DNA of 64,000 nt from the NCBI RefSeq assembly GCF_001984575.1, contig NZ_LZNS01000001.1, forward strand, positions 7,207,012-7,271,011. The letters run 5' to 3'. Under the pieces are notes generated by a model. That model worked only from the letters and a program-made list of their open reading frames with translations, was not told the origin of the DNA and made no database searches. Both the position numbers and the translations under genes were made by a program. The first letter of the stretch is position 1; the number at the start of each line of letters is the position of its first letter. Below, piece by piece: positions 48,703 to 57,878 of the stretch. The stretch is from Streptomyces sp. MP131-18 (GTDB taxonomy: Bacteria; Actinomycetota; Actinomycetes; Streptomycetales; Streptomycetaceae).

Positions 48703-50987
48703 CCCCCGCGGAACCGCCCGTGCTCGCCGCCGTCCCGGCGGGGAGGGGCGGCCGGGGACCCGCCCTTCGCCCGCGCCTGCCCGCCCGCGGCCGGGGCGAT
48801 GCCGGCCGGCGCCTGCCCGCCCGCCGCGTATCCGGCTGCCGCGCGTTCCTCGTCCGCGAAGCGGCGGCGCAGGGCCCTGGCGACCGCGGCGTCCGCGTCG
48901 AGCCGTTCCCCCTCCCCGATGCACTCGCGGAACTTGGCGGCGCCGAGCTCCCGGCGCAGGTGCCGTTCGCACTGGATGTGCGGCGCGTTGAAGTAGCCGG
49001 AGCCGAAGAGCTGCATCCCCACCGACCGCCACTGCCGCCCCGCGGCGCCCTGGAGCACCGCCGCCTCCGCCGGGTGCCCCTCGGTGGCCGTGACACCCGC
49101 GAGCAGTTCGAGCGCGAGCACCGTTCCGACCAGGTCCTGGAAGGCGTGGCTGACGGGGAGGGACGCCTCCATCAGCCGCCTGGCCTCGACCGTGTTCCCC
49201 TGGCTCCACGCGGCGAAGCCCAGCACGTACAGCGCATAGGTGCGCGCCCAGCGCTCGCCGTGCTCGTCGCACACCTGCCTGGCCTCCTCGCACAACGCCA
49301 CCGCGCCGGCCAGATCGCCCTGGAAAGCGACGGCCATCGCGAGCTGTGCCTGGCACATCAGCACGTCGCTGTTCAGCTCACCGATCTCCTCGAACCGGTC
49401 GAGCGCCGCGCGCAGCAGCTGCTCGGCGCGCTGCGTCTCGTCGCTGATCAGCGCCAGGCAGCCGTTGCGGTGGTCGGCGTAGGCGGCGGCCCTCGCGTTG
49501 CCCGTGCGCTCGGCGCCCTCCTGGCACTCGTGCAGTGCGGAGAGCGCTCGGACGGTGTCGCCCTCGAGAACGGCGACGTAGCCAGCCACCCACAGGGCCT
49601 TCAGCCGCGTCTCCTCGTGGTCGGTCTCCAGCTGGAGCGCGCGCGTCAGCCAGTGCCTCCCCTCGCGGAGCCGCCCGCAGCCGACCCAGCAGAACCACAG
49701 CGTGCCGGCCAGGTAGAGGCCGAGGCGCCCGTCCTTCTCGTCCAGCGCGAACTCCAGCGCCGCGCGCAGATTCGGCATCTCGTCCTCGATGCGCCGAGCC
49801 ACCTCGGCCTGCCGCGGGCTGAACCACTCCAGTTCGCACCAGGTGACGAGGCCGGTGCACCAGTCGCGGTGCCTGCGCCGCAGCCGGTCGCTGTCGCCGG
49901 TGGCCGCCAGCCAGTCGGCGCCGTATGCCCGCAGCGTCTCCAGCAGCCGGTAGCGCACCCCGGAGGCGGCGTCCTCGCGGCTCACGACGGACTGCGCGAC
50001 CAGCTCGGTCAGCACGTCGAGCACGTCCTCCGCGGGCAGGTCCGGTCCCGAGCAGACGTACTCGGCGGCCTCCAGGTCGAAGTGCCCGGCGAAGACGGAC
50101 AGCCGCGCCCACAGCAGCCGTTGCGCCGGGGTGCACAGCTCGTGGCTCCAGCCGATCGCCGTGCGCAGCGTCTGGTGATGCGGCGGCGCGTCCCTGCTGC
50201 CGCCGACCAGCAGCCGGAACCGGTCGCCGAGCCGGTGCAGCGTCTGGTCGAGGGAGAGCGTCCGCAGCCGCCCCGCGGCCAGTTCGAGGGCGAGCGGGAT
50301 GCCGTCGAGCCGGTGGCACAGCTCGGCGACGACCTTGTGATTGTGCTCGTCGATGGCGAAGCCCGGCAGTACCGCGGCGGCCCGGTCGGCAAACAGCCAG
50401 GCGGCCTCGCTCAGGGGTGCGTGGGAGCTGGCCGCACCCGTGCCCGGTACGGGGGCCGCCAGCGGCGGGAGCGGGTAGAGGCGTTCGCCTGCCACGCCGA
50501 GCGGGCGGCGGCCGGTGGCCAGGACCCGCAGTCCGGGAGCCCGGCGCAGCAGGTCGTGCACCAGCTCGGCGGACGGCTCGACGAGGTGCTCGAAACCGTC
50601 GAGGACGAGCAGCAGGCGGCGGTCGGCCAGCCGTTCGGTGAGCACCGTGCGCGGCGGCCGGCCGGTGTGGTCGGTCAGCCCGAGCGCGTCCACGACGGCG
50701 TGGTCCAGCAGTTCGGCGTCGCGCACCGTGGCCAGCTCGACCAGCCAGACACCGTCGCAGAAGCGTTCCTGCACCTGTCGGGCGGCCTGCACCGCGCACC
50801 GCGATTTTCCGACACCGCCGACCCCGGTCACCGTCACCAGCCGTGACACCGTCAACTTCCGAACGAGAACGCCCACTTCGACGTCCCGGCCGATGAACCG
50901 CGTGAGCTCGGCGGGCAGATTGCCCGACCTGCGGCCGCGCCCCGAATTCTCCCGGGCCCCGGGCCCTGTTCCCTGAAAGCCTCGCAT
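48690..50987 (-). CDS. NB-ARC/STAND ATPase with TPR-like C-terminus, no DNA-binding domain
   Basis: A 765-aa STAND protein. After a 23-residue basic head comes LTRFIGRDVEV, the P-loop GVGGVGKS (55-62), a kinase-2 LLLVLDGFEHL, VLATGRRPLGV, LCHRLDGIPLALELAAGRL and a winged-helix region (LWARLSVFAGHF). Residues from about 470 form TPR-like helical repeats. It resembles the core of AfsR/LuxR-type regulators, yet has neither the N-terminal SARP/BTAD domain nor a C-terminal LuxR helix-turn-helix. The tail is Ala/Gly/Pro/Arg-rich. The ATG at 50987 is probably leaderless (TACGCT 8 bases upstream). The partner or output is unknown. Confidence 0.82.
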   Translation of the reverse strand: MRGFQGTGPGARENSGRGRRSGNLPAELTRFIGRDVEVGVLVRKLTVSRLVTVTGVGGVGKSRCAVQAARQVQERFCDGVWLVELATVRDAELLDHAVVDALGLTDHTGRPPRTVLTERLADRRLLLVLDGFEHLVEPSAELVHDLLRRAPGLRVLATGRRPLGVAGERLYPLPPLAAPVPGTGAASSHAPLSEAAWLFADRAAAVLPGFAIDEHNHKVVAELCHRLDGIPLALELAAGRLRTLSLDQTLHRLGDRFRLLVGGSRDAPPHHQTLRTAIGWSHELCTPAQRLLWARLSVFAGHFDLEAAEYVCSGPDLPAEDVLDVLTELVAQSVVSREDAASGVRYRLLETLRAYGADWLAATGDSDRLRRRHRDWCTGLVTWCELEWFSPRQAEVARRIEDEMPNLRAALEFALDEKDGRLGLYLAGTLWFCWVGCGRLREGRHWLTRALQLETDHEETRLKALWVAGYVAVLEGDTVRALSALHECQEGAERTGNARAAAYADHRNGCLALISDETQRAEQLLRAALDRFEEIGELNSDVLMCQAQLAMAVAFQGDLAGAVALCEEARQVCDEHGERWARTYALYVLGFAAWSQGNTVEARRLMEASLPVSHAFQDLVGTVLALELLAGVTATEGHPAEAAVLQGAAGRQWRSVGMQLFGSGYFNAPHIQCERHLRRELGAAKFRECIGEGERLDADAAVARALRRRFADEERAAAGYAAGGQAPAGIAPAAGGQARAKGGSPAAPPRRDGGEHGRFRGGQRA

Positions 50988-50995
50988 GGACACGG

Positions 50996-51001
50996 AGCGT
51001 A
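50996..51001 (-). promoter_or_regulatory. -10-like TACGCT for a leaderless NB-ARC transcript
   Basis: On the minus strand TACGCT ends 8 bases before the ATG at 50987, with TTGTAC 18 bases further upstream as a weak -35. No ribosome-binding site is present. Confidence 0.45.
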
Positions 51002-51194
51002 CTGGGGGGTATGCAGAACGTACAATTGCGGCCGCCCGGCCTTGGCGGCCGCGGGTGATTGCGGTACGAGCGCGGGGGCCGGGCGCGATAGGGTCGGGAC
51101 CTGCCGTCGGCCTGCCCACGGGGCCGCCGCCCTGGCGCACGGCGGCCGAACGGCAGCTGTCAGAAAGTACCCGTCCGAGGGAAGCGGTGCGCTT

Positions 51195-51617
51195 GTGTCC
51201 GGTGGAGAGGTGGCCGGCCTCCTCGTGGCCGTCTTCTGGGCCATCCTGGTCTCGTTCCTCGCCGTGGCGCTGGTCCGGCTGGCCCAGACGCTCAGGGCCG
51301 CGACCAAGCTGGTGACGGATGTGACGGAGCACGCCGTTCCGCTGCTCGGCGAGGCGTCCAGGACCGTGAAGTCCGCGCAGGCCCAGCTGGACCGGGTGGA
51401 GACCATCGCCTCCGACGTGCAGGACGTCGCGGCCAACGCCTCGGCCCTCTCCGGCACCGTCGCCTCCACCTTCGGCGGGCCGCTGGTGAAGGTGGCCGCC
51501 TTCGGCTACGGCGTGCGGCAGGCGCTGCGCCGCCGCGGCGGCGGGCCGCCTGCCGGAAGCGAGCCGGCCGTCAGGACGATCCCGGTCCCCCGGCGCCGTT
51601 CCCCGCGAAAGGACTGA
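51195..51617 (+). CDS. DUF948 membrane-anchored helical protein
   Basis: A 140-aa protein. One N-terminal helix (VAGLLVAVFWAILVSFLAVAL) is followed by long amphipathic heptads (LVRLAQTLRAATKLVTDVTEH, VKSAQAQLDRVETIASDVQDVAANASAL shortened here), the layout of DUF948 proteins. The C-terminus is basic and Pro/Arg-rich. The GTG at 51195 starts MSGGEVAGLL. It is the first gene of the alaS-aro string and precedes a second small protein by 8 bases. The function is unknown. Confidence 0.8.
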   Translation: MSGGEVAGLLVAVFWAILVSFLAVALVRLAQTLRAATKLVTDVTEHAVPLLGEASRTVKSAQAQLDRVETIASDVQDVAANASALSGTVASTFGGPLVKVAAFGYGVRQALRRRGGGPPAGSEPAVRTIPVPRRRSPRKD

Positions 51618-51625
51618 TACCGGCC

Positions 51626-51958
51626 ATGATCCGCCGCGCCTTCTGGTTCACCACCGGCGCCGCAGCCGGGGTCTGGGCCACCACCCGGGTCCAGCGCAGG
51701 CTGCGCGCACTCGCGCCCGACAGCCTCGCCGTCCGGGCCGCCGACCGCGCCGTGGCGGCGGGCCACCGCGTGCGCGGGTTCGCGATCGACGTCAGGACGG
51801 GCATGGCCAGGCGCGAGGAGGAGCTGAACGACGCGCTCGGCGTCGGCAGCGGGACCGCGCCGCCCGCCCTCCTGCCACCATCCGCCCGCGGAGCCGGGAC
51901 CGTCCCGGCCGCAGACACCACCGGAACCACCGGAACGACCGGAAAAGAGGATCACTGA
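51626..51958 (+). CDS. small conserved actinobacterial protein (DUF6167-like)
   Basis: A 110-aa protein. It opens with MIRRAFWFTTGAAAGVWAT, a short hydrophobic segment that could insert in the membrane, then a basic helix (TRVQRRLRALAP) and VRAADRAVAAGHRVRGFAIDVRTGMARREEEL. The last 35 residues are Thr/Gly/Pro-rich and poorly conserved in type. I recall a family of this type directly before alaS in Streptomyces. The stop overlaps the alaS ATG by one base. The function is unknown. Confidence 0.78.
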   Translation: MIRRAFWFTTGAAAGVWATTRVQRRLRALAPDSLAVRAADRAVAAGHRVRGFAIDVRTGMARREEELNDALGVGSGTAPPALLPPSARGAGTVPAADTTGTTGTTGKEDH

Positions 51959-54627
51959 TGGAGTCGGCTGAAATCCGCCGTCGCTGGCTGAGCTTCTTCG
52001 AGAAGCGCGGGCACACCGTCGTGCCCTCGGCGTCGCTGATCGCGGACGACCCCACGCTGCTGCTCGTTCCCGCCGGCATGGTGCCGTTCAAGCCGTACTT
52101 CCTCGGCGAGGTCACCCCGCCCTACCCGCGCGCCGTCAGCGTGCAGAAGTGCGTGCGGACCCCGGATATCGAAGAGGTCGGCAAGACCACCAGGCACGGC
52201 ACGTTCTTCCAGATGTGCGGCAACTTCTCCTTCGGTGACTACTTCAAGGAAGGCGCGATCACGCTCGCCTGGGAGCTGCTGACCGGCCCGGTCGCCGAGG
52301 GGAGCTACGGTCTCGACCCGGAGCGGCTGTGGATCACCGTCTACGAGCAGGACGACGAGGCCGAGCGCATCTGGCGGGACGTCGTCGGCGTGCCCGCCGA
52401 GCGCATCCAGCGCCTGGGCATGGGCCCCAACTTCTGGTCGATGGGCGTGCCAGGCCCCTGCGGGCCCTGTTCCGAGATCAACTACGACCGCGGCCCCGAG
52501 TTCGGCCCCGAGGGCGGCCCCGCCGTCAACGACGAGCGCTACGTGGAGATCTGGAACCTGGTCTTCATGCAGTTCGAGCGGGGCCCGGGCGAGGGCAAGG
52601 ACGACTTCCCGATCCTCGGCGAGCTGCCCGCCAAGAACATTGACACGGGACTCGGTCTCGAACGCCTGGCGATGATCCTCCAGGGCGTACAGAACATGTA
52701 CGAGACCGACACCCTGCGCGTCGTCATCGACAAGGCCGGCGAGCTGACCGGCGTGCGGTACGGCGAGGCCGACGGCTCCGACGTCGCGCTGCGCGTGGTC
52801 GCCGACCACATGCGCACCTCCGTCATGCTGATCGGCGACGGCGTCACCCCCGGCAACGAGGGCCGCGGCTACGTGCTGCGGCGCATCATGCGCCGCGCCA
52901 TCCGCAACATGCGGATTCTCGGCGCGGACCGTCCCGTCGTCGGCGAGCTGGTCGACGTGGTGCTGACCACGATGGGGGAGCAGTACCCCGAGCTGCTGAC
53001 CGAGCGCGGACGCATCGAAACGGTCGCGCTGGCCGAAGAGGCGGCGTTCCTGAAGACATTGCGCGCCGGGACCAACATCTTCGACTCCGCCGTCACCGAG
53101 ACCAGGGCCGGCGGTGGCAGCATGCTGGCCGGGGAGAAGGCGTTCCTGCTGCACGACACCTGGGGCTTCCCGATCGACCTGACGCTCGAAATGGCCGCGG
53201 AGGCCGGTCTCTCGGTGGACGAGACGGGCTTCAGGCGGCTGATGAAGGAGCAGCGCGAACGGGCCAAGGCCGACGCCAGGGCCAAGAAGCAGGGCCACGC
53301 CGACCTGTCCGCCTACCGTCAGGTCGCCGACGCCTCCGGGGTCACCGAGTTCGTCGGCTACACGCGCACGGACGGCGAGTCGACCGTGGTCGGGCTCCTG
53401 GTCGACGGTGTCTCGGCGCCCGCCGCGCACGAGGGCGACGAGGTCGAGGTCGTGCTGGACCGGACCCCGTTCTACGCCGAGGGCGGCGGCCAGCTCGCCG
53501 ACACCGGGCGCATCCGCCTCGACTCGGGTGCCGTCGTGGAGGTCAGGGACGTCCAGCAGCCGGTGCCCGGCGTCACCGTTCACAAGGGCGAGGTCCAAGT
53601 CGGCGAGGTCACCGTCGGCGCCGGCGCGTACTGCCACATCGACATCGGGCGCCGCCGCGCCATCGCCCGCGCCCACAGCGCCACCCACCTCACGCACCAG
53701 GCGCTGCGCGACGCCCTGGGGCCCACCGCGGCGCAGGCCGGCTCGGAGAACTCGCCGGGCCGCTTCCGGTTCGACTTCGGCTCGCCGGCCGCGGTGCCGG
53801 GCACGGTGCTCAGCGACGTCGAGCAGAAAATCAACGAGGTACTGTCCCGCGAACTCGACGTCACGGCCGAGGTGATGTCGATGGACGAGGCCAGGAAGCA
53901 GGGCGCCATCGCCGAGTTCGGCGAGAAGTACGGCGACCGGGTGCGGGTGGTGACCATCGGCGACTACTCCAAGGAGCTGTGCGGCGGCACCCACGTGCAC
54001 AACACCGCGCAGCTCGGCCTCGTCAAGCTGCTCGGCGAGTCCTCGATCGGCTCGGGCGTGCGCCGCGTCGAGGCGCTGGTCGGCGCCGATGCCTACCGTT
54101 TCCTCGCCCGTGAGCACGCCGTGGTGGCGCAGCTGACCGAGCTGGTGAAGGGACGCCCCGAGGAGCTGCCCGAGCGGATCTCCGGAGTGCTGTCCCGGCT
54201 GAAGGAGGCGGAGAAGGAGATCGAGCGCTTCCGCGCGGAGAAGGTCCTCCAGGCCGCGGGCGCGCTCGCGGAGGGGGCGCGCGACGTGCGCGGCGTGGCG
54301 CTCGCCACCGGCCGGGTGCCCGACGGCACGACGGCCGACGACCTGCGGCGGCTCGTGCTGGACGTGCGCGGCCGGATGCGGGGCGACCGCGCCGCCGTGG
54401 TCGCGCTGTTCACCGTGGTCAAGGACCGCCCGCTGACGGTCGTGGCCACCAACGAGGCGGCGAGGGAACGCGGTCTGAAGGCCGGTGACCTGGTGCGCAC
54501 CGCCGCGAAGGCGCTCGGTGGTGGCGGCGGCGGGAAGCCGGACGTCGCCCAGGGCGGCGGGCAGGACCCGGCGGCCATCGACGAGGCGCTGGCCGCGGTC
54601 GAGCGCCAGGTCGCGGACGTCGCCTGA
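51958..54627 (+). CDS. alaS: alanyl-tRNA synthetase
   Basis: An 889-aa class II synthetase. It has ESAEIRRRWLSFFEKRGHTVVPSASL, SVQKCVRTPDIEEVGKTTRH, FSFGDYFKEGAI and WNLVFMQFERG in the catalytic part. The editing domain has HSATH (His574) and CGGTHVH (Cys675), which bind zinc and clear Ser/Gly-tRNA-Ala. The C-Ala domain ends in GGGGGGKPDVAQGGGQ-type glycine repeats. The ATG at 51958 overlaps the previous stop, and the ruvX ATG overlaps its own stop by one base. Confidence 0.97.
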   Translation: MESAEIRRRWLSFFEKRGHTVVPSASLIADDPTLLLVPAGMVPFKPYFLGEVTPPYPRAVSVQKCVRTPDIEEVGKTTRHGTFFQMCGNFSFGDYFKEGAITLAWELLTGPVAEGSYGLDPERLWITVYEQDDEAERIWRDVVGVPAERIQRLGMGPNFWSMGVPGPCGPCSEINYDRGPEFGPEGGPAVNDERYVEIWNLVFMQFERGPGEGKDDFPILGELPAKNIDTGLGLERLAMILQGVQNMYETDTLRVVIDKAGELTGVRYGEADGSDVALRVVADHMRTSVMLIGDGVTPGNEGRGYVLRRIMRRAIRNMRILGADRPVVGELVDVVLTTMGEQYPELLTERGRIETVALAEEAAFLKTLRAGTNIFDSAVTETRAGGGSMLAGEKAFLLHDTWGFPIDLTLEMAAEAGLSVDETGFRRLMKEQRERAKADARAKKQGHADLSAYRQVADASGVTEFVGYTRTDGESTVVGLLVDGVSAPAAHEGDEVEVVLDRTPFYAEGGGQLADTGRIRLDSGAVVEVRDVQQPVPGVTVHKGEVQVGEVTVGAGAYCHIDIGRRRAIARAHSATHLTHQALRDALGPTAAQAGSENSPGRFRFDFGSPAAVPGTVLSDVEQKINEVLSRELDVTAEVMSMDEARKQGAIAEFGEKYGDRVRVVTIGDYSKELCGGTHVHNTAQLGLVKLLGESSIGSGVRRVEALVGADAYRFLAREHAVVAQLTELVKGRPEELPERISGVLSRLKEAEKEIERFRAEKVLQAAGALAEGARDVRGVALATGRVPDGTTADDLRRLVLDVRGRMRGDRAAVVALFTVVKDRPLTVVATNEAARERGLKAGDLVRTAAKALGGGGGGKPDVAQGGGQDPAAIDEALAAVERQVADVA

Positions 54628-55091
54628 TGCGGCGCGGCAGGCGGCTTGCCGTCGACGTGGGGGAGGCCAGGATCGGGGTGGCGAGCTGCGACCCCGACGG
54701 CCTGATCGCCACTCCGGTCGAGACGGTGCCGGGCCGTGATGCCGCGGCGGCGCAGCGGCGGCTGGCAGAGCTGGTCGCCGAGTACGAGCCCCTTGAGGTG
54801 CTGGTCGGGCTCCCGCGGTCGCTCGGCGGCGGCGAGGGCCCGGCGGCGGCGCGGGTCCGGGCGTTCGCCGAGCGCCTCGCGCGCCGGATCGCACCGGTGC
54901 CCGTCCGGCTGGTGGACGAACGGATGAGCACCGTCAGCGCCGCCCGCGGCATGCGGGCCTCCGGGGTCTCGGCCAAGAAGGGCAGGCCCCGGATCGATCA
55001 GGCCGCCGCCGTCGTGATCTTGCAGGCCGCGCTCGAAACCGAGCGCACCGCGGGACGGCCGCCGGGGCAGTGCGTCGAAGTGGTTGTCTGA
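54627..55091 (+). CDS. ruvX: RuvX/YqgF-family RNase H-fold protein (pre-16S rRNA nuclease)
   Basis: A 154-aa YqgF protein with the RNase H-like fold. It has LAVDVGEARIGVASCDPDG with the first Asp, LVGLPRSLGGGEGPAAARVRAFAERL, and LVDERMSTVSA followed by DQAAAVVILQAALE. It probably trims the 5' end of 16S rRNA. The fixed order alaS-ruvX-mltG-aroE is common in actinobacteria. The ATG at 54627 shares one base with the alaS stop. Confidence 0.92.
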   Translation: MRRGRRLAVDVGEARIGVASCDPDGLIATPVETVPGRDAAAAQRRLAELVAEYEPLEVLVGLPRSLGGGEGPAAARVRAFAERLARRIAPVPVRLVDERMSTVSAARGMRASGVSAKKGRPRIDQAAAVVILQAALETERTAGRPPGQCVEVVV

Positions 55092-55175
55092 TCGCGATAC
55101 GGTAACGTTCCGCGCGACAGGGCAGCCGTGCGGACCGCGGGGGACCGGCTGCCGCCTTGCATGACAAGGGGTTCG

Positions 55176-56936
55176 ATGACTGACTATGGCCGGAATCCCG
55201 GCTCCGAACCGTGGTACCCCGATGACCCGCACCATGCGGATCAGAACTGGTCCGACGGGCAGGAGGGGGCAGGGAGCCAGCCTGCGCAACAGGGCTCGTG
55301 GGAGCAGCAGTACGACGCGCAGCAGCAGGCGTACTACCCGCCGCAGCAGTACGCCGATCAGGGCGGCGGCTGGGACACCACGGGCGGGCACTATGCGCAG
55401 GGCGCCTATCCCCCGGCAGGGCACCAGGGTGCCGATTACGGAACCGGCGAGTACCAGGGGGGCTACGGCGTCGGCCAGCAGTACCCGGAGCAGCAGCAGT
55501 ACCCCGGGCAGCAGTATGGGGACCAGCAGCAGTACGGGGACCAGCAGCAGTACGGCGACCAGCAGTACCCGGAGCAGCAGTACGCGCAGCATCCGGGGCT
55601 CGACCCGCACCCGCAGTCCCCGCGCCACGGGGAGTACGCCGGGCACGACCAGCATCAGCATCATCAGCAGCACGATGCGATGGCGCAGCAGGGCGGGCAG
55701 GCGCCGTACGGGCAGCAGGCCGGCATGCAGGCCCCGGACGGGGCGCCGCCGGCCGGCCGCGGGCGGCAGCCGGGTCCCGATCCGGAGACCGGGTGGGACC
55801 CGGGCCCCGACCAGGGGGAGCTGGACTTCTTCGGCCGCGACGAGGACGAGGACGACGGCAGCCCCGAGGACTCCGGCCGGCGCTCCGGGCGCCGCGGCGA
55901 CCGGCAGAAAAAGCGGCGCGGCCGCGGCTGCATGGTCGCGGTCCTGCTCGTCGTCGGCGGCGTGGGCGGCGCCGGTTACTTCGGCTACCAGTTCTACCAG
56001 GACCGGTTCGCCCCGGCGCCCGACTACGCGGGTGAGGGCACCGGCGAGGTGCAGGTGACGATCCCCGACGGCGCCACGGTCTCCGACATGGCGAACCTCC
56101 TGCGCGAGGCGGACGTCGTCCGCAGCCACGATGCGTTCGTCGAGGCGGCCGGTGCGGACGGCCAGCTGATCCAGGCGGGCGTCTACGTGCTGCGGGAGCA
56201 GATGTCGGCCGAGTCCGCCGTCGAGCTGCTGCTCGACCCGGCGGCCATCAGCGCGCTCATCATCCCCGAGGGCCGCCGCGCCACGCAGATCTACACCATG
56301 ATCGACGAGTACCTCGGCCTGGCGGAGGGCACCACCGCCGAGGCCGCCGAGAACGCCGATCTCGGGCTGCCGGACTGGGCGGAGGGCGATCCGGAGGGGT
56401 TCCTCTTCCCCGCGCGCTACGACGTGGGCGCGGACACCGCGCCCGAGGACGTGCTGCGGGCGATGGTGGACCGGGCGGAGGCCGAGTTCACCCAGGTCGA
56501 CCTGGAGAGCCAGGCCGCGGAGATCGGCTTCACCCCGCGGGAGGTGCTGATCATCGCCTCACTGATCGAGGCGGAGGGGCAGTCGGACGAGGAGTTCGTC
56601 CGGGTCTCCCGGGTCATCCACAACCGGCTGGACGACAACACGCGGCTTGAGTTCGACTCCACCATCAACTACGCCATGGGCCGCTCCGAGCTGCAAACCA
56701 CCATCGAGGACACGGAGTACGACTCGCCGTACAACACGTACGTCGAGTTCGGGCTGCCGCCGGGCCCCATCGACAACCCCGGGCACGAGGCCATCGAGGC
56801 GGCACTCAACCCGGCCGACGGACCCTGGCTGTACTTCGTCACGGTGCGCGAGGGCGACACCCGTTTCACGGACGACTACCAGGAACACCTGCGGAACGTC
56901 GAGGACTTCAACGCGGCCCAGCAGGAGGGCGAATGA
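55176..56936 (+). CDS. mltG: endolytic transglycosylase MltG with long Gln/Tyr/Gly-rich cytoplasmic head
   Basis: A 586-aa protein. Residues 1 to about 190 are low-complexity, rich in Gln, Tyr, Gly, Pro and Asp, with tandem QQQYGD units, then a charged stretch (GRDEDEDDG, RRSGRRGDRQKKRR). One membrane helix follows (MVAVLLVVGGVGGAGYFGYQF, near 255-275). The outside YceG/MltG part has the LysM-like VQVTIPDGATVSDMANLL and the catalytic Glu in IIASLIEAEGQSDEEF, plus LEFDSTINYAMG. It cleaves nascent glycan strands, setting peptidoglycan length. The ATG at 55176 has AAGGGG upstream. The stop overlaps aroE. Confidence 0.93.
   Translation: MTDYGRNPGSEPWYPDDPHHADQNWSDGQEGAGSQPAQQGSWEQQYDAQQQAYYPPQQYADQGGGWDTTGGHYAQGAYPPAGHQGADYGTGEYQGGYGVGQQYPEQQQYPGQQYGDQQQYGDQQQYGDQQYPEQQYAQHPGLDPHPQSPRHGEYAGHDQHQHHQQHDAMAQQGGQAPYGQQAGMQAPDGAPPAGRGRQPGPDPETGWDPGPDQGELDFFGRDEDEDDGSPEDSGRRSGRRGDRQKKRRGRGCMVAVLLVVGGVGGAGYFGYQFYQDRFAPAPDYAGEGTGEVQVTIPDGATVSDMANLLREADVVRSHDAFVEAAGADGQLIQAGVYVLREQMSAESAVELLLDPAAISALIIPEGRRATQIYTMIDEYLGLAEGTTAEAAENADLGLPDWAEGDPEGFLFPARYDVGADTAPEDVLRAMVDRAEAEFTQVDLESQAAEIGFTPREVLIIASLIEAEGQSDEEFVRVSRVIHNRLDDNTRLEFDSTINYAMGRSELQTTIEDTEYDSPYNTYVEFGLPPGPIDNPGHEAIEAALNPADGPWLYFVTVREGDTRFTDDYQEHLRNVEDFNAAQQEGE
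55518..55568 (+). repeat. 18-bp tandem repeat in mltG
   Basis: Two identical 18-bp units (GGGGACCAGCAGCAGTAC) at 55518-55535 and 55536-55553 are followed by a shortened copy at 55554-55568. They encode GDQQQY and lie within a wider CAG/TAC-rich stretch at about 55300-55600. Confidence 0.85.
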
Positions 56937-57772
56937 CGGAGCACACTCCCGCGGGGCGGCGCGCCGCGGTACTCGGTTCGCCCATCGACCACTCGCTCTC
57001 GCCGGTGCTGCACCGGGCCGCGTACCGGGCGCTCGGCCTGGACACGTGGTCCTACGGGCGGTTCGAGGTCGATGAGCAGGCACTGCCCGGCTTCGTCGCG
57101 GATCTCGGGTCCGACTGGGCCGGCCTCTCCCTCACCATGCCGCTGAAGCGCGCGGTGATCCCGCTGCTCGACGAGATCGGCGACACCGCCGCCTCCGTGG
57201 GAGCCGTCAACACGGTGACGTTCGCCGCGGACGGCCGTCGCCTGGGCGACAACACCGATGTCCCCGGCATGGTCGAGGCCCTGCGCGAACGCGGGGTGAC
57301 GCGCGTGGCGGGCGCGGCGGTGCTGGGCGCGGGCGCCACCGCCTCCTCGGCGCTCGCCGCGCTGGCGCAGATCTGCGACGGCGAGGTCGCCGCCTACGTG
57401 CGGAGCCCGGAGCGGGCCGCCGAGATGCGCGGCTGGGGCGAACGGCTCGGGGTGCGGGTGAGGACCGGCAGCTGGGAGGAGGCGGCGCGGGCCTTCGAGG
57501 CCCCGCTGGTGATCGCCACCACCCCCGCGGGCGCGACCGACGCGCTGGCCGCGGCGGTGCCCGGCGCGCCCGGCACCCTGTTCGACGTGCTCTACGAGCC
57601 CTGGCCCACGGCCCTGGCCGCAGCCTGGGCGGCCCGCGGCGGTGAGGTCGTCGGTGGTCTCGACCTCCTCGTGCACCAGGCCGTCCTCCAGGTGGAGGCC
57701 ATGACGGGTATCGCGCCGGCGCCGCTGAAGCAGATGCGCGCCGCCGGGCAGGCGGCGCTCACCAGCCGCTGA
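56933..57772 (+). CDS. aroE: shikimate dehydrogenase
   Basis: A 279-aa NADP enzyme reducing 3-dehydroshikimate to shikimate. It has GSPIDHSLSPVLHRAAY, LSLTMPLKRAVIPLLD with the catalytic Lys, VNTVTF, NTDVPGMVEAL and the Rossmann VLGAGATASSALAAL. The ATG at 56933 overlaps the mltG stop by 4 bases, so the aro genes are joined to the wall gene. Confidence 0.95.
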   Translation: MTEHTPAGRRAAVLGSPIDHSLSPVLHRAAYRALGLDTWSYGRFEVDEQALPGFVADLGSDWAGLSLTMPLKRAVIPLLDEIGDTAASVGAVNTVTFAADGRRLGDNTDVPGMVEALRERGVTRVAGAAVLGAGATASSALAALAQICDGEVAAYVRSPERAAEMRGWGERLGVRVRTGSWEEAARAFEAPLVIATTPAGATDALAAAVPGAPGTLFDVLYEPWPTALAAAWAARGGEVVGGLDLLVHQAVLQVEAMTGIAPAPLKQMRAAGQAALTSR

Positions 57773-57878
57773 GCGCCCCCCGGTGCGGCCCGCACCACAC
57801 CAAAAGGAGTCCCGTGCGGCGGGCGTGGGAGGATCAACGGTGAGAGGTCCCACAGGCGCGAATTCCTAAGGAGCACCG

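Noticed and set aside
50988..51332. Upstream extension of the NB-ARC protein by about 115 residues
   Set aside because: The extension is Arg/Pro/His-rich, has no ribosome-binding site and runs over the divergent promoter and start of the DUF948 gene.
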